DNA of 64,000 bases from Gellertiella hungarica (GTDB lineage Bacteria > Pseudomonadota > Alphaproteobacteria > Rhizobiales > Rhizobiaceae). A program made the position numbers and the translations under genes. The notes below the pieces were generated by a model. That model was given only the letters and a program-made list of their open reading frames with translations, was not told the origin of the DNA and ran no database searches. Positions 26,230 to 35,733 of this stretch are shown here, one piece after another. Each line of letters opens with the position of its first letter. Within the stretch, counting starts at the first letter, position 1. The DNA lies in NCBI RefSeq assembly GCF_014197145.1, contig NZ_JACIEZ010000003.1:1-64000 (forward strand), written 5' to 3'.

Positions 26230-26727
26230 GCCGGCCTGCGAGGGTCAATATGTTGTGAAATCAATGTGTTAGCAGCATGGGTGGGAGAGTGCTGCCAAAG
26301 GGGCGGGAGTGTGCCGTGCGGCACCCGCCTCTGTCCCTGCAAACCGTCGCGTTTGCCGTGCTGCACCCCCCTCTGCCCTGCCGGGACATCTCCCCCAGGC
26401 GGACGAGCTTCGCTCGCCGCGAGGGGGAGATCATCGGTGCCTCGCTCGATGTCGGGTTTGCCGTGCTGCACCCCCCTCTGTCCCTGCCGGGACATCTCCC
26501 CCTCAAGGGGGGAGATCGACCGTTATTTTAGGGTTTCCCCAGACAACCAGCGTCTCATTTGCTGAAACGGTGACGGGGGACTGCCCGCATCAACCCCATC
26601 CCGATCTCCCCCCTTAAGGGGGAGATGCCCGGCAGGGCAGAGGGGGTGCGGTGCCTCAAACTCGACATGGTGCGAGGCAGAGGGGGCTACCCAACCGCAA
26701 ACTCCACCCCCGGCATCCCCCCGACAC
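26230..26727. repeat. Second block of mosaic palindromic repeats
   Basis: No gene is supported. The block has the same building words as the one at the left end: GCACCCCCCTCTG ends, CCCCCTC..GAGGGGG palindromes, and the longer hairpin variant with GGACGAGCTTCGCTCG at about 26389-26432. It lies between Usg and the amino-acid transporter permease, at the point where the transporter ATPase gene would often be found. The remaining stretch 26139-26229 shows only AT-rich upstream sequence of Usg. Confidence 0.8.
26468..26649 (+). repeat. Composite MITE-like element, copy 2
   Basis: Left arm 26468-26517 and right arm 26603-26649 are reverse complements apart from a few changes; the core between them (26518-26602) aligns with the cores at 0.28, 32.2 and 45.7 kb, including words such as TTTCCCCAGACAA, CGTCTCAT, GAAACGGTG and GGGGACTGCCCGCATCAACC. 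No coding capacity. Confidence 0.7.
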
Positions 26728-27558
26728 CTATCGCCGCAGATGGCGGGTGAGGCGGCGTTCGAGGTAGGCCCAGACGTGGCGGAGGGTTTCGACGATCAGG
26801 AGGTAGAAGATCGCGGCCCAGAGATAGGTCTGGTAGTCGAAGGTGCGCGAGAAGGCGTAGCGGGTCTGGCCCATGATATCGAGCACGGTGACGACCGAGA
26901 CCACGGCGGAGCCCTTGATCATGAGGATGATCTCGTTGCCGTAGGGGCGCAGCGCGACGATGAGGGCCTGCGGCAGGATGATCTTGCGGAAGGCGACGCT
27001 GTCGGGAATGCCGAGCGACTTGGCGCCCTCGCGCTGGCCGCGGGGAACGCTTTCGATGGCGCCGCGAAGGATTTCCGCCTGATAGGCCGCGGTGTTGAGC
27101 GTCAGCGACAGGAAACCGCAATACCAGGCCTCGCGGAAGAACCACCAGAGGCCGACCGACTCCAGCTCCACGCGGAAGCTGCCGACCCCGTAGTAGAGCA
27201 GGTAGAGCTGGGCGAGCAGCGGCGTGCCGCGGAAGATGTAGACATAGCCATAGGCAATGCCGTTCAGCACCGGGTTCCTCGACATGCGCGCAAAGGCGAT
27301 CGGCAGCGAGAGGATGGCCCCGCAGACGACGGAAACGAGCACCAGCGTGGCGGTGACGCGGATGCCGTCGAGATAGCGGGGGCCGTACTTGGCGAACTTC
27401 TCCGGATCCCAGCCCGTGACGATCATGTAGAGCAGGGCAAGGCCCAGCAGCAGCCAGATGGCCTGCGCGCCATAGCCGAGCACCGCGGAGCGGTTGAGCG
27501 GCGGGCGGTCGAGCTTCGGGGCAGGGCGGGCCGGAATGAGGGTTTCGGCGATGCTCAT
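26728..27558 (-). CDS. Polar amino acid ABC transporter permease, HisM-like
   Basis: A 276-residue inner-membrane permease of the His/Glu/Gln/Arg/opine (HEQRo) family. It has an N-terminal cytoplasmic extension, about five membrane segments and the EAA-type coupling loop EILRGAIESVPRGQREGAKSLG, as well as YVYIFRGTPLLAQL. With the neighbouring HisQ-like permease it would form the heterodimeric channel. The start at 27558 overlaps the stop of the HisQ-like gene (ATGA). No ATPase gene follows: a repeat block comes next, so the ATPase must be elsewhere or shared. Confidence 0.92.
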   Translation of the reverse strand: MSIAETLIPARPAPKLDRPPLNRSAVLGYGAQAIWLLLGLALLYMIVTGWDPEKFAKYGPRYLDGIRVTATLVLVSVVCGAILSLPIAFARMSRNPVLNGIAYGYVYIFRGTPLLAQLYLLYYGVGSFRVELESVGLWWFFREAWYCGFLSLTLNTAAYQAEILRGAIESVPRGQREGAKSLGIPDSVAFRKIILPQALIVALRPYGNEIILMIKGSAVVSVVTVLDIMGQTRYAFSRTFDYQTYLWAAIFYLLIVETLRHVWAYLERRLTRHLRR

Positions 27559-28358
27559 CGGGCGATCTCCGCACGCTTGGCCCAGCGTTCGACGAAGCCG
27601 AGCACGAATGAGGACAGGAGCGCCAGCACCAGATAGAGGCCGCAGGCGAGCAGATAGAAGAAGAAGGCCTGCTTGGAGACCTTGGCGGCCACGCCCGTCT
27701 GGCGCAGCAGTTCGGCAAGACCGATGACGGAAACGAGCGCGGTATCCTTCAGCAGGTTCATCCACAGGTTCACCAGGCCGGGCAGGGCGATCCGCACCAG
27801 CTGCGGCACGATGATCAGCCCCATGGTGCGGCCACGGCTGAGGCCGAGCGCATCGCCCGCCTCGTACTGGCCGCGCGGAATGGCCTTGAAGGCCGACAGC
27901 AGCACTTCCGAGCAATAGGAGGAAAACACCACCGAAAGCGCCACCATGCCGGCGACGAAGGCGTTGATCTCCACCCGCTCCTCATAGCCGACCCAGGAGA
28001 GGAAGCCCTGGATGAGGATCTGCGCGCCGTAATAGACGATGAACAGCGTGAGCAGTTCCGGCAGGCCGCGGAAGATGGTGGTGTAGATGCCGGCCGCGCG
28101 GCGCAGCGACGGCTCGCTGGATTGAAGCGCCAGCGCGATGAAGAAGCCGATGACGATGCCGAGCGGCAGCGTGGCAAGCGCCAGCGAAAGCGTCATCTTC
28201 AGGCCGAGCGCGATCTCGTCGCCCCAGCCGGTGTCGCCGCAGGCGACGATCGAGTCCGCCGGCAGGAAGGAAAACACCCCCACCGGCCCGCAAAGCGGAT
28301 CCAATACATGTCCAAGCCAGCCCGTCAGCGAGCCGACCGCGGAGAATACTCCGTCCAT
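27555..28358 (-). CDS. Polar amino acid ABC transporter permease, HisQ-like
   Basis: A 267-residue HEQRo-type permease. Motifs: YTTIFRGLPELLTLFIVYYG, the EAA loop LLSAFKAIPRGQYEAGDALG and VSVIGLAELLRQTG. Unusually, an N-terminal segment of about 45 residues containing two Cys precedes the first conserved membrane helix. It is encoded between the substrate-binding protein gene and the HisM-like permease gene on one strand, with a 185-bp gap before it that could hold a hairpin or processing site. Substrate is probably Arg, Orn, Lys or His by family, not proven. Confidence 0.92.
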   Translation of the reverse strand: MDGVFSAVGSLTGWLGHVLDPLCGPVGVFSFLPADSIVACGDTGWGDEIALGLKMTLSLALATLPLGIVIGFFIALALQSSEPSLRRAAGIYTTIFRGLPELLTLFIVYYGAQILIQGFLSWVGYEERVEINAFVAGMVALSVVFSSYCSEVLLSAFKAIPRGQYEAGDALGLSRGRTMGLIIVPQLVRIALPGLVNLWMNLLKDTALVSVIGLAELLRQTGVAAKVSKQAFFFYLLACGLYLVLALLSSFVLGFVERWAKRAEIAR

Positions 28359-28543
28359 CTCCCAATCCCCCTCGCACCGCTTTGGGTGCAGTCACCAGTT
28401 TCAGGCGTCTTGTGCGCCTTGTTGTGTATGGGCGTGCCCGTTTCGGGCGCGCGTCCATCAGCATAAACGAATTTTTCCCGAACAGGAAAGAAAATGGCGG
28501 AAGAACCGGTCTTCCGCCATGTTTCAGGGCATTTTCGGACGCC

Positions 28544-29323
28544 TTACTGACCGTAGACGTCGAAATCGAAGTATTTCTTGTTGATTTCCTGGTACTTGCC
28601 GTTTGCCCGGATGGCGGCAATGGCCTGGGTGAAGCGGTCGGCCAGCGCCTCCTCGCCCTTGCGGACGGCAATGCCGGCGCCTTCGCCGTTGATCGCGGGG
28701 TCGACGGGCAGCGTGCCGAGGATCTTGCAGCAGCTGCCGGCATCCGACTTCACCCACTGCGACAGGACCACCACATCGTCGATCACGGCATCGATGCGGC
28801 CGTTGGAAATGTCGAGCTTGTACTCGTCTGCGGTGGGGTAGAGCTTCAGCTCGGCGCCCTTCATGTGGGCTTCGGCGTAGTTGGCATGCGTGGTGGAGGA
28901 CTGCGCGCCGAGCGTCTTGCCCTGAAGGGCGGCCTCGGTGGCCTCGGTCAGCGGGCTATCCTTCGGCACGGCAATGGCCGGGGGGGTGTTGTAATACTTC
29001 TTCGAGAAGGACACCTTCTCCTTGCGCTCCGGCGTGATCGACATGGAGGCGACGATCGCGTCGAACTTCTTCGCCTGCAGCGCGGGAATGATGCCGTCCC
29101 AGTCCTGGGTCACGAATTCGCAGGTCACCTTCATCTCGTCGCAGAGCGCCTTGGCGATGTCGATGTCGAAACCGGTCAGCGTGCCGTCGGCTTCCAGGTT
29201 GTTGAAGGGCGGATAGGCGCCTTCGGTGCCGATGATGATCTTCTCTTCAGCCATGGTGGCGCCGGCGGCAAATGCCAGAGCCGCAAAAGATGCAGCGGCC
29301 AGAAGGCGGGCAGACAATTTCAT
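28544..29323 (-). CDS. Periplasmic amino acid-binding protein of the ABC transporter
   Basis: A 259-residue solute-binding protein of family 3. A Sec signal peptide (MKLSARLLAAASFAALAFAA, cut near TMAEEK) leads to IIIGTEGAYPPFNNLEADG, LTGFDIDIAKALCDEM and VASMSITPERKEKVSFSKKY. These match the lysine/arginine/ornithine/histidine group. The start at 29323 has an AGGAGA-type ribosome-binding sequence. As usual it is the first gene of its operon, allowing higher expression than the permeases. Confidence 0.93.
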   Translation of the reverse strand: MKLSARLLAAASFAALAFAAGATMAEEKIIIGTEGAYPPFNNLEADGTLTGFDIDIAKALCDEMKVTCEFVTQDWDGIIPALQAKKFDAIVASMSITPERKEKVSFSKKYYNTPPAIAVPKDSPLTEATEAALQGKTLGAQSSTTHANYAEAHMKGAELKLYPTADEYKLDISNGRIDAVIDDVVVLSQWVKSDAGSCCKILGTLPVDPAINGEGAGIAVRKGEEALADRFTQAIAAIRANGKYQEINKKYFDFDVYGQ

Positions 29324-29726
29324 GGGATCCTCTCCTTTTGCAGGCACCGGTTTGTTGCGTTCCGGTGCTCCCCTTGTGGTTGGCGGACCGAAATCCGCGG
29401 CAACCGCATAATCTTACGCCCTCGCGACGAAAATCAATATTAATCACACCAATGATGTCGCAAAACGGAGATTTTGGCGAAAATTTCGGCTGTCCGCTCG
29501 CTTGGCCGGGGAAAAATCGTCCCGAGGCGATGAAGTCAAAGGGAACGCCCGAGCGCAGCCGGCGTTAACGGCCAAGTGAACGTGCCATTCATTCGCTATT
29601 CAGCCGGATGGCGCTACCCCTTGTTCTGGAATGATCGCCGGGAGCACCACATTGTCGCCAGGATATGCGGCAAGCTTTCGCCGACCCCCGCAATCGCGAT
29701 TCTTTCGCGCCAAGAGGACTGTTGAG
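29324..29726. other. Divergent intergenic region between transporter operon and OmpA-like gene
   Basis: About 400 bp without a supported gene. An AT-richer stretch lies at about 29420-29475 (AAAATCAATATTAATCACACC), likely promoter DNA for the binding-protein gene. I could not identify an operator with confidence. An in-frame ATG at 29631 upstream of the OmpA-like gene would break the signal peptide and is rejected. Confidence 0.5.
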
Positions 29727-31910
29727 ATGACGCTTCGATCCAAACTCTTTGCCACCGTGGCCCTGCCGGTGCTGTCGGTCTCGCTCGTCGTGGAGCCGGC
29801 GCTTGCCGCCGGAAACCAGGCCGGCCATCAGGGCACCTGGCTGATGGCCCAGGCGCTGGAAGGCGATCTGGACGGCGATGGCCAGCTGAGCCCGGAAGAG
29901 CAGCAGCTCCTCCAGCAGCAGAAGCAGGGTCAGCCCGAGGAACAGGCACCCGCCGAAGAACCGCAGCCCGAGCCGGAACAGGCTCCCGCCGAAGAGCCGC
30001 AGCCCGAGCCGGAACAGGCTCCCGCCGAAGAGCCGCAGCCCGAGCCGGAACAGGCTCCTGCCGAGGAACCTCAGCCCGAGCCGGAACAGGCTCCTGCCGA
30101 AGAGCCGCAGCCCGAGCCGGAACAGGCTCCTGCCGAAGAGCCGCAGCCCGAGCCGGAACAGGCCCCTGCCGAAGAACTGCAGCCCGAGCCGGAACAGGCC
30201 CCTGCCGAAGAACCGCAGCCCGAACCGGAACAGGCGCCTGCCGAAGAGCCGCAGCCCGAGCCGGAGCAGGCTCCCGCCGAAGAGCCGCAGCCCGAGCCGG
30301 AGCAGGCTCCTGCCGAGGAACCGCAGGCCCAGCCCGAGGAGCAGGCTCCTGCCGAGGAACCGCAGGCCCAGCCCGAGGAGCAGGCTCCTGCCGAGGAACC
30401 GCAGGCCAAGCCCGAGGAGCAGGCCCCTGCCGAGGAACCGCAGGCACAGCCCGAGGAGCAGGCACCTGCCGAGGAACCGCAGGCACAGCCCGAAGAGCAG
30501 GCTCCTGCCGAGGAACCGCAGGCACAGCCTGAGGGACAGGCACCCGCAGAACAGCCGTCGACGGATCAGCAGGGCGCCGAGCAGCCTGCCACCGAGCAGC
30601 CGGATGCGGCCGACACCGATGCAGCCGTACCTCCGGTTGAGGACAAGCTGACGGTCGAGGAAAAGCAGAAGATCGCCGAAGACCCGTCCAAGACCTCCGA
30701 CACGGTGGTCCTGCCGGTGGATAACGGTGCTGCCGTTCTCGATAGCGACAAGGATGCCGATCTCACCGGCGGTGCAGAATCCCGCGAAACCCGCTCCAAG
30801 GAGCGCGAGCAGGTGGAAGTCGCCCCGCCGCCGGAGACGGATGCCGATGCCCAGGCCGCGCTGCCTGTGCTCGAGCCGGCTGCGGTAAACAAGGTGCTGG
30901 AGGAAAAGGGCAAGAAGGTCGAGCAGGCCCCTGCCTTCCAGATCCCCGGCGTTACCAATGTCAACAACAACGTGACCAACAACACGGTCAACAACACCGT
31001 GGTGAACAACAACACCACCAACAATACGGTGGTGAACAACGTCACCCAGGTGAACACCGTGACGGTGATCAAGAAGGAAGAGAACACCACGATCCTCAAC
31101 GTGGGCAACCACATCGTGGTTCGCTCGGACGACCGCGAACGCCTGCGGATGGACAGCAACGACAGCTTCTACGAGCAGCTTTCGCGCGGCCGCAGCCGTG
31201 AAACCATCGTCCGCCCGGATGGCACGCGCCTCGTCACGGTCTACAACCGTTATGGCGACATCATCCAGCGCTCGCGGGTCACGCCCGATGGCGACGAGTA
31301 TGTGATGATCTACGCGCCGGAGGCCGACTCGGAAGAACCGCGCCGGATCTATGACGCCGGTTACGACCTGCCGCCGATGCGCCTGACGGTTCCGGTCGAC
31401 GACTACATCGTCTCCACCTCCCGCGAGCCCCGTGAGGATTACTACGCCTTCCTCGAGAAGCCGCCGGTGGAAAAGGTCGAGCGTGTCTACTCGATCGACG
31501 AGGTTCGCTACTCGGCCCGTATCCGCGACAAGGTGCGCCGCATCGACCTGGACACGATCACCTTTGCCACGGGCAGCGCGGAAGTGCCGCTGAACCAGGC
31601 GAAGACCCTGCGCAAGGTCGCCTCGGCCATGCTCAAGGTCCTGAAGAAGGACCCGGGCGAGACCTTCCTCATCGAAGGTCACACCGATGCCGTCGGCTCG
31701 GATCAGTCGAACCTGATCCTCTCCGACAAGCGCGCGGACTCCGTTGCCGCCCTTCTCACGGATGTCTACGGCATCCCGCCGGAAAACCTGGTCACCCAGG
31801 GCTATGGCGAGCGCTACCTCAAGATCCGCACCGCCAGCGCCGAACAGCAGAACCGCCGCGTCACCATCCGCCGCGTCACCCCGCTGATCCGCCCGGTGGC
31901 CCAGAAGTAA
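29727..31910 (+). CDS. OmpA family protein with EF-hand loop and long Pro/Glu/Gln repeats
   Basis: A 727-residue envelope protein. Signal peptide [20 protein letters not shown] is cut near ALA-AGN. A perfect EF-hand-type calcium loop [12 protein letters not shown] lies at 47-58. Residues about 73-270 are 16 tandem acidic Pro-rich repeats (listed separately). A Val/Asn/Thr-rich tract ([18 protein letters not shown]) is near 410-440. The C-terminal 115 residues are an OmpA-C peptidoglycan-binding domain ([43 protein letters not shown]). No OmpA beta-barrel is visible, so it may be a periplasmic or surface linker bound to peptidoglycan. A good terminator follows. Exact function unknown. Confidence 0.88.
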   Translation: MTLRSKLFATVALPVLSVSLVVEPALAAGNQAGHQGTWLMAQALEGDLDGDGQLSPEEQQLLQQQKQGQPEEQAPAEEPQPEPEQAPAEEPQPEPEQAPAEEPQPEPEQAPAEEPQPEPEQAPAEEPQPEPEQAPAEEPQPEPEQAPAEELQPEPEQAPAEEPQPEPEQAPAEEPQPEPEQAPAEEPQPEPEQAPAEEPQAQPEEQAPAEEPQAQPEEQAPAEEPQAKPEEQAPAEEPQAQPEEQAPAEEPQAQPEEQAPAEEPQAQPEGQAPAEQPSTDQQGAEQPATEQPDAADTDAAVPPVEDKLTVEEKQKIAEDPSKTSDTVVLPVDNGAAVLDSDKDADLTGGAESRETRSKEREQVEVAPPPETDADAQAALPVLEPAAVNKVLEEKGKKVEQAPAFQIPGVTNVNNNVTNNTVNNTVVNNNTTNNTVVNNVTQVNTVTVIKKEENTTILNVGNHIVVRSDDRERLRMDSNDSFYEQLSRGRSRETIVRPDGTRLVTVYNRYGDIIQRSRVTPDGDEYVMIYAPEADSEEPRRIYDAGYDLPPMRLTVPVDDYIVSTSREPREDYYAFLEKPPVEKVERVYSIDEVRYSARIRDKVRRIDLDTITFATGSAEVPLNQAKTLRKVASAMLKVLKKDPGETFLIEGHTDAVGSDQSNLILSDKRADSVAALLTDVYGIPPENLVTQGYGERYLKIRTASAEQQNRRVTIRRVTPLIRPVAQK
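29943..30536 (+). repeat. Sixteen tandem 36/39-bp repeats in the OmpA-like gene
   Basis: Ten units of 36 bp encode [12 protein letters not shown] (one has EELQ), followed by six units of 39 bp encoding [13 protein letters not shown] or close variants. The arithmetic closes exactly: 10x36 plus 6x39 bases span 29943-30536. Both unit lengths are multiples of three, so copy number can vary without a frameshift. The DNA repeats also keep a long antisense frame open, which is not a gene. Confidence 0.92.
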
Positions 31911-31935
31911 GGCACATCTTTTACCCAAGGACTGA

Positions 31936-31966
31936 AACCGCCCGGAGCAATCCGGGCGGTTTTTTC
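31936..31966 (+). terminator. Rho-independent terminator after the OmpA-like gene
   Basis: Perfect stem AACCGCCCGGA / TCCGGGCGGTT with loop GCAA, followed by a run of T. It lies 26 bp after the stop codon. Confidence 0.9.
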
Positions 31967-31984
31967 GTTGGGGGAAGAGGACGG

Positions 31985-32340
31985 GTTGAGGGGTGGCGTG
32001 GGGCGTCTGTGCCTTGCAAACCGTTGAGTTTGACGCACGGCACCCCCCTCTGCTCTGCAAACCGTTGAGTTTGCCGCACCGCACCCCCCCTCTGCCCTGC
32101 CGGGCATCTCCCCCAGGCGGACGAGCTTCGCTCGCCGCGAGGGGGGAGATCGGGATGGGGGTTGATGCGGGCAGTCCCTCGCCACCGTTTTGCGGATGAG
32201 ACGCCGGTTATCTGGGGAAATCAAAAATTGCAATGTCGATCTCCCCCCTTGAGGGGGAGATGTCCCGGCAGGGACAGAGGGGGGTGCAGCCCGGCAAATT
32301 CGCCGACAGAGGGGGGTGCCCCCCCGCAAATGCAACCCCA
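31985..32340. repeat. Third block of mosaic palindromic repeats
   Basis: The same repeat words as in the other blocks fill most of the space between the OmpA-like terminator and mobB. The long-hairpin variant (GGACGAGCTTCGCTCG) is at about 32113-32143. Two copies of CAAACCGTTGAGTTTG lie at the left edge (about 32018 and 32058). No gene is supported here. Confidence 0.8.
32081..32287 (-). repeat. Composite MITE-like element, copy 3 (inverted)
   Basis: Left arm 32081-32151 includes the longer hairpin insertion; right arm is 32238-32287. The core, read on the minus strand, matches the plus-strand cores of the other three copies (TTTCCCCAGATAA, CGTCTCATCCGC, AACGGTGGCG, GGGACTGCCCGCATCAACC). It shows that the unit moves or is duplicated in both orientations. 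Confidence 0.7.
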
Positions 32341-32378
32341 CACAAGGGGCAAACCGGCCTGCACCGCCAGGCGCGCGG

Positions 32379-32894
32379 TCAGCTCTGCCTGAGGCCGGTG
32401 ATCCGTTCGACGAAGTCGGCGATGGCGGTGGTGTCGTCGAGGTCGAAGACGGGGAGGGGCGAGTCGCCGACGGGGTGGTCTGCGGCGATGGCGACGATGT
32501 GGGGGTCGCTGGGGGCGAGCGGTTCGCGGTTCTTGGCCTCCAGCCGGCGCGCCTCGATCTTCGGGATCGGCTCGCGCTTGTAGCCTTCGATCAGCACCAG
32601 ATCGCAAGGGGCGATGCGGGCGAGGATTTCCTCGAAGGTGGGTTCGGGCGCGCCGCGCAGCTCGTGCATGATCGCGAAGCGCGTGCCCGACACGATGGTC
32701 ACCTCGTGCGCCCCGGCCTGCCGGTGGCGGAAGCTGTCGGCGCCGACCTTGTCGATGTCGAAATCATGGTGGGCGTGCTTGATGGTGGAGATGCGGTAGC
32801 CGCGGCGGGTGAACTCCTCCACCAGCCGGACGGCGAGGCCGGTCTTGCCGGAATTCTTCCAGCCGGAGATGCCGAAGACGCGGGGCTTGGTCAT
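32379..32894 (-). CDS. mobB: Molybdopterin-guanine dinucleotide biosynthesis protein MobB
   Basis: A 171-residue GTP-binding adaptor that assists MobA in attaching GMP to molybdopterin. Motifs: Walker A GISGWKNSGKTGLA, STIKHAHHDFDIDK, and LVLIEGYKREPIPKIE. Length and order are normal for MobB. Its start overlaps the stop of mobA by four bases (32891-32894), so both come from one transcript with the EamA exporter gene upstream. Confidence 0.95.
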   Translation of the reverse strand: MTKPRVFGISGWKNSGKTGLAVRLVEEFTRRGYRISTIKHAHHDFDIDKVGADSFRHRQAGAHEVTIVSGTRFAIMHELRGAPEPTFEEILARIAPCDLVLIEGYKREPIPKIEARRLEAKNREPLAPSDPHIVAIAADHPVGDSPLPVFDLDDTTAIADFVERITGLRQS

Positions 32895-33502
32895 GCCATG
32901 ATTTCCCGAAGGGCGAGCGCCCGGCGGTAATCGTCGGGCGTGTTGATGTTGAAGAAGGGGTCTATCGCGCCTTCTCCAGTCGGGATCAAGGGGAATGACA
33001 CCGCGCGATGCGGATGCCGGCGGATGAAGGCCTTGAGGCGGCGGTTACCGGGGTCGGAAAGCCAGTGCCGGAGATCGTCCTCCAGCGCAACCGGCCAGAG
33101 AGCGAAGGCCGGGTGCCATTCGCCGCCGATTTCCGCAACCGCGATGGCATCCGGTTCGGTGGCGGCCGCGCAGAGGGCGGCGACGAGGGTTTCCGGGAAG
33201 AAGGGCGTGTCGGCGGCAATCGTCACCACACGGGAAAAGCCGAGCCGCCGTGCCTGTGCAAGCCCGGCGGCAACGCCCGCCAGAGGCCCCGCATATCCGG
33301 CAATATCGTCCGGGATCACGTCGACGCCCGAAGGCAGGCCGGCACGGGAGCCCGCATTGACCGCTACCCGCGCACACTGGGCGCCAAGCCGCGCGAGCGC
33401 GTGGCCGAGAAGCGTATCGTCGCCGAAGGGAAGGGCGGTCTTGTCCTGCCCCATCCGCCGCGACAGGCCACCGGCCAGCACGATGCCGAGGGGCGCGCTC
33501 AT
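32891..33502 (-). CDS. mobA: Molybdenum cofactor guanylyltransferase MobA
   Basis: Transfers GMP from GTP to the molybdenum cofactor, giving the guanine dinucleotide form used by DMSO-reductase-type enzymes. The 203-residue protein has the nucleotidyltransferase signature GIVLAGGLSRRMGQDKTALPF shortened to its first part, the metal-binding Asp in IAADTPFFP, and the C-terminal FFNINTPDD. The ATG at 33502 overlaps the stop of the EamA gene (33499). Confidence 0.95.
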   Translation of the reverse strand: MSAPLGIVLAGGLSRRMGQDKTALPFGDDTLLGHALARLGAQCARVAVNAGSRAGLPSGVDVIPDDIAGYAGPLAGVAAGLAQARRLGFSRVVTIAADTPFFPETLVAALCAAATEPDAIAVAEIGGEWHPAFALWPVALEDDLRHWLSDPGNRRLKAFIRRHPHRAVSFPLIPTGEGAIDPFFNINTPDDYRRALALREIMA

Positions 33503-34407
33503 CCCTCCATCACCTCGGGGCTCGGTTCCTGGGCGAGGCGGCCGTTGCGCCGCGCTTCCCGGTGGAAGGTGTAGAGGCCGGAGGCGACGACGATGCCGAT
33601 GCCGATACCGGTGAGGAGATCGATCTTCTCCCCGAAGAACAGATAGCCCCAGGTGAAGGCCACCAGCAGGGCCGTGTAGCGGAAGGGGGCGATGAAGGAG
33701 ATTTCGCCGGTGCGCATCGCGGCGATGACGAACTGATAGCCGACCAGCGAGAAGACGGAGGCGGCGGCAAGATGCATCACGACCGCCAGGGTCAGCGGCT
33801 TCCACCCGCCGAGCCACGGCATCAGCAGCCCGCCGGTCAGGGTGAGGCAGACGACGGTGACGGTCGTCAGCATCAGCGAGGGGATTTCCGGAGGCACCCG
33901 CTTGGTGGAGAGGTCGCGGCCGGCAGCCAGGAAGACGCAGGCGACCGCCAGCAGCGAGGCGGTGGTGAAGCCTTCAGGACCGGGGCGCATGATGATCAGC
34001 ACGCCCGCAAAGCCGGCGACGATCGCCAGCCAGCGCCGCCAGCCGACCGGTTCCTTCAGGAAGAGCGCGGCGCCCAGCGTAACCGCGAGCGGCAGCGACT
34101 GCAGGATGGAGGTGATGTTTGCCAGCGGAATGTTGCCAAGCGCCGACAGGAACACGATGCCAGCGGCGATCTCGAAGAAGACCCGCATGCCCACCGTCGG
34201 CCGCGCCATGACGGTGAGCGGCCGCAGCGCGCCCATGCGCCAGGAGATCAGGAAGACGAGCACCGACGTCATGGCGCCGCGAATGAGCATGATCTGCCCG
34301 ACGCTGACATCGTGGCTGATGGCCTTGATCAGGGCATCGTTGCTGGCAAAGCCTGCCATGGAAAGCGCCATGTAGAGCGCGCCCTGGCTGTTCCTGGACA
34401 AGGCCAT
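33499..34407 (-). CDS. EamA/DMT family transporter
   Basis: A 302-residue ten-helix membrane protein with two EamA repeats; the first includes MALSMAGFASNDALIKAIS and the end of each repeat shows the conserved LKEPVGWRRWLAI and FFGEKIDLLTGIGIGIVV. This fits the drug/metabolite transporter superfamily (S-adenosylmethionine or amino-acid exporters are related). It lies between moaA and mobA on one strand with a four-base overlap to mobA; whether it has a link with molybdenum metabolism is open. Confidence 0.88.
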   Translation of the reverse strand: MALSRNSQGALYMALSMAGFASNDALIKAISHDVSVGQIMLIRGAMTSVLVFLISWRMGALRPLTVMARPTVGMRVFFEIAAGIVFLSALGNIPLANITSILQSLPLAVTLGAALFLKEPVGWRRWLAIVAGFAGVLIIMRPGPEGFTTASLLAVACVFLAAGRDLSTKRVPPEIPSLMLTTVTVVCLTLTGGLLMPWLGGWKPLTLAVVMHLAAASVFSLVGYQFVIAAMRTGEISFIAPFRYTALLVAFTWGYLFFGEKIDLLTGIGIGIVVASGLYTFHREARRNGRLAQEPSPEVMEG

Positions 34408-34511
34408 GCCGCTGATTCCCTCTGTTCGACCCGATGGCGATCCTTAACGCAGGAAAGGCCGCGGATCGATGGCGAAATGCTGATGAATGGCAGGCGGGAA
34501 TTGATGGATCG

Positions 34512-35546
34512 TCAGCCGCCGGTAACGCTCATGTGACGGGCGACGGCCGGCCTGTTGCGGGTGCGGTCGATGACGAAATCGTGCCCTTTCGGCTTGCGGG
34601 AAATCGCCTCGTCTATCGCGGCGGACAGATGGGCATCGTCTCCGGACGCCCGCAGCGCCGCGCGCAGGTCTGCCGCATCGTTCTGGCCGAGGCACATGTA
34701 GAGCGTGCCGGTGCAGGTGAGGCGCACCCGATTGCAGCTTTCGCAGAAGTTGTGGGTCATCGGCGTGATGAAACCGAGCCTGCCGCCGGTTTCCTGAACC
34801 TCGACGTAACGGGCCGGTCCGCCCGTGCGGTAGGGAATGTCCGAAAGCGTGAACTGCCGCTCGAGCGCCGCGCGAAGCTCCGAAAGGGGCAGATACTGGT
34901 CTGTCCTGTCCTCGTCGATCTCGCCCATGGGCATGGTCTCGATGACGGTGAAATCCATGCCGCGGGCATGGGCCCAGCGGATCATGGCGGGGATTTCCGC
35001 ATCGTTGAAGCCCTTGAGGGCAACCGCGTTGATCTTGATCTTCAGCCCTGCAGCAAGGGCGGCATCGATGCCTTCCATCACCCGGGCAAGCTCGCCCCAG
35101 CGGGTGATCTGGCGGAACTTGTCGGCATCGAGCGTGTCGAGGGACACATTGATGCGCCGGACGCCCGCTTCGGCGAGCTCGCCGGCAAAACGGGCCAGCT
35201 GCGAGCCGTTGGTGGTGAGGGTCAGCTCCTCGAGCTCGCCCGACTTCACCCGTTCGCCGAGCGCGCGCACCAGATGCATGATGTTCTTGCGCACCAGCGG
35301 CTCCCCGCCGGTCAGCCGGATCTTCTTCACGCCCTTGGCGATGAAGGCGCGGCAGAGCCGCTCCAGCTCCTCCAGCGTGAGGAGGTCCTTCTTGGGCAGG
35401 AAGGTCATGTTCTCGGCCATGCAGTAGGTGCAGCGGAAATCGCACCGATCCGTCACCGAAACGCGCAGATACGAAACCATCCGCCCGAAGGGGTCGATCA
35501 TCGGCGATGCCGTCTGGCCGGAAAAGGGGCCGGGTCTGCTGTTCAC
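34512..35546 (-). CDS. moaA: GTP 3',8-cyclase MoaA
   Basis: Radical-SAM enzyme for the first step of molybdenum cofactor synthesis, turning GTP into 3',8-cyclo-GTP. The 344-residue protein shows the radical-SAM motif [21 protein letters not shown], and the second Fe-S cluster motif [19 protein letters not shown]. The C-terminus ends in ...MSVTGG, with the terminal Gly-Gly tail needed for catalysis in this family. MoaC and other pathway genes are not in the window. The 104 bp to the EamA gene show nothing recognisable. Confidence 0.96.
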   Translation of the reverse strand: MNSRPGPFSGQTASPMIDPFGRMVSYLRVSVTDRCDFRCTYCMAENMTFLPKKDLLTLEELERLCRAFIAKGVKKIRLTGGEPLVRKNIMHLVRALGERVKSGELEELTLTTNGSQLARFAGELAEAGVRRINVSLDTLDADKFRQITRWGELARVMEGIDAALAAGLKIKINAVALKGFNDAEIPAMIRWAHARGMDFTVIETMPMGEIDEDRTDQYLPLSELRAALERQFTLSDIPYRTGGPARYVEVQETGGRLGFITPMTHNFCESCNRVRLTCTGTLYMCLGQNDAADLRAALRASGDDAHLSAAIDEAISRKPKGHDFVIDRTRNRPAVARHMSVTGG

Positions 35547-35733
35547 CTTCTCACTCCCGCTTGCTCTTCACCTAATGTGTTGGCTGACAGCACCAACGTC
35601 AAGACAATGGCATTTTTATCCGCCAGCCGATGCCCGGCGAGCGAAGGCAATCCGTCCGCCGGCGGCATCCTGCGTTTGACAGGTGAGGAAAATTAGGCAA
35701 ACCTTACAAAAGGTGAGGAGCTGTTTCGTGCCG

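Noticed and set aside
29943-30536. CRISPR-like spacing of repeats
   Set aside because: Units are contiguous 36/39-bp coding repeats without unique spacers.
29589-32084. 831-residue antisense frame rich in LGLRFLGRS-like repeats
   Set aside because: It is the shadow of the Pro/Glu repeats and GC-rich codons of the OmpA-like gene; it has no start signal, no family match and low-complexity content only.
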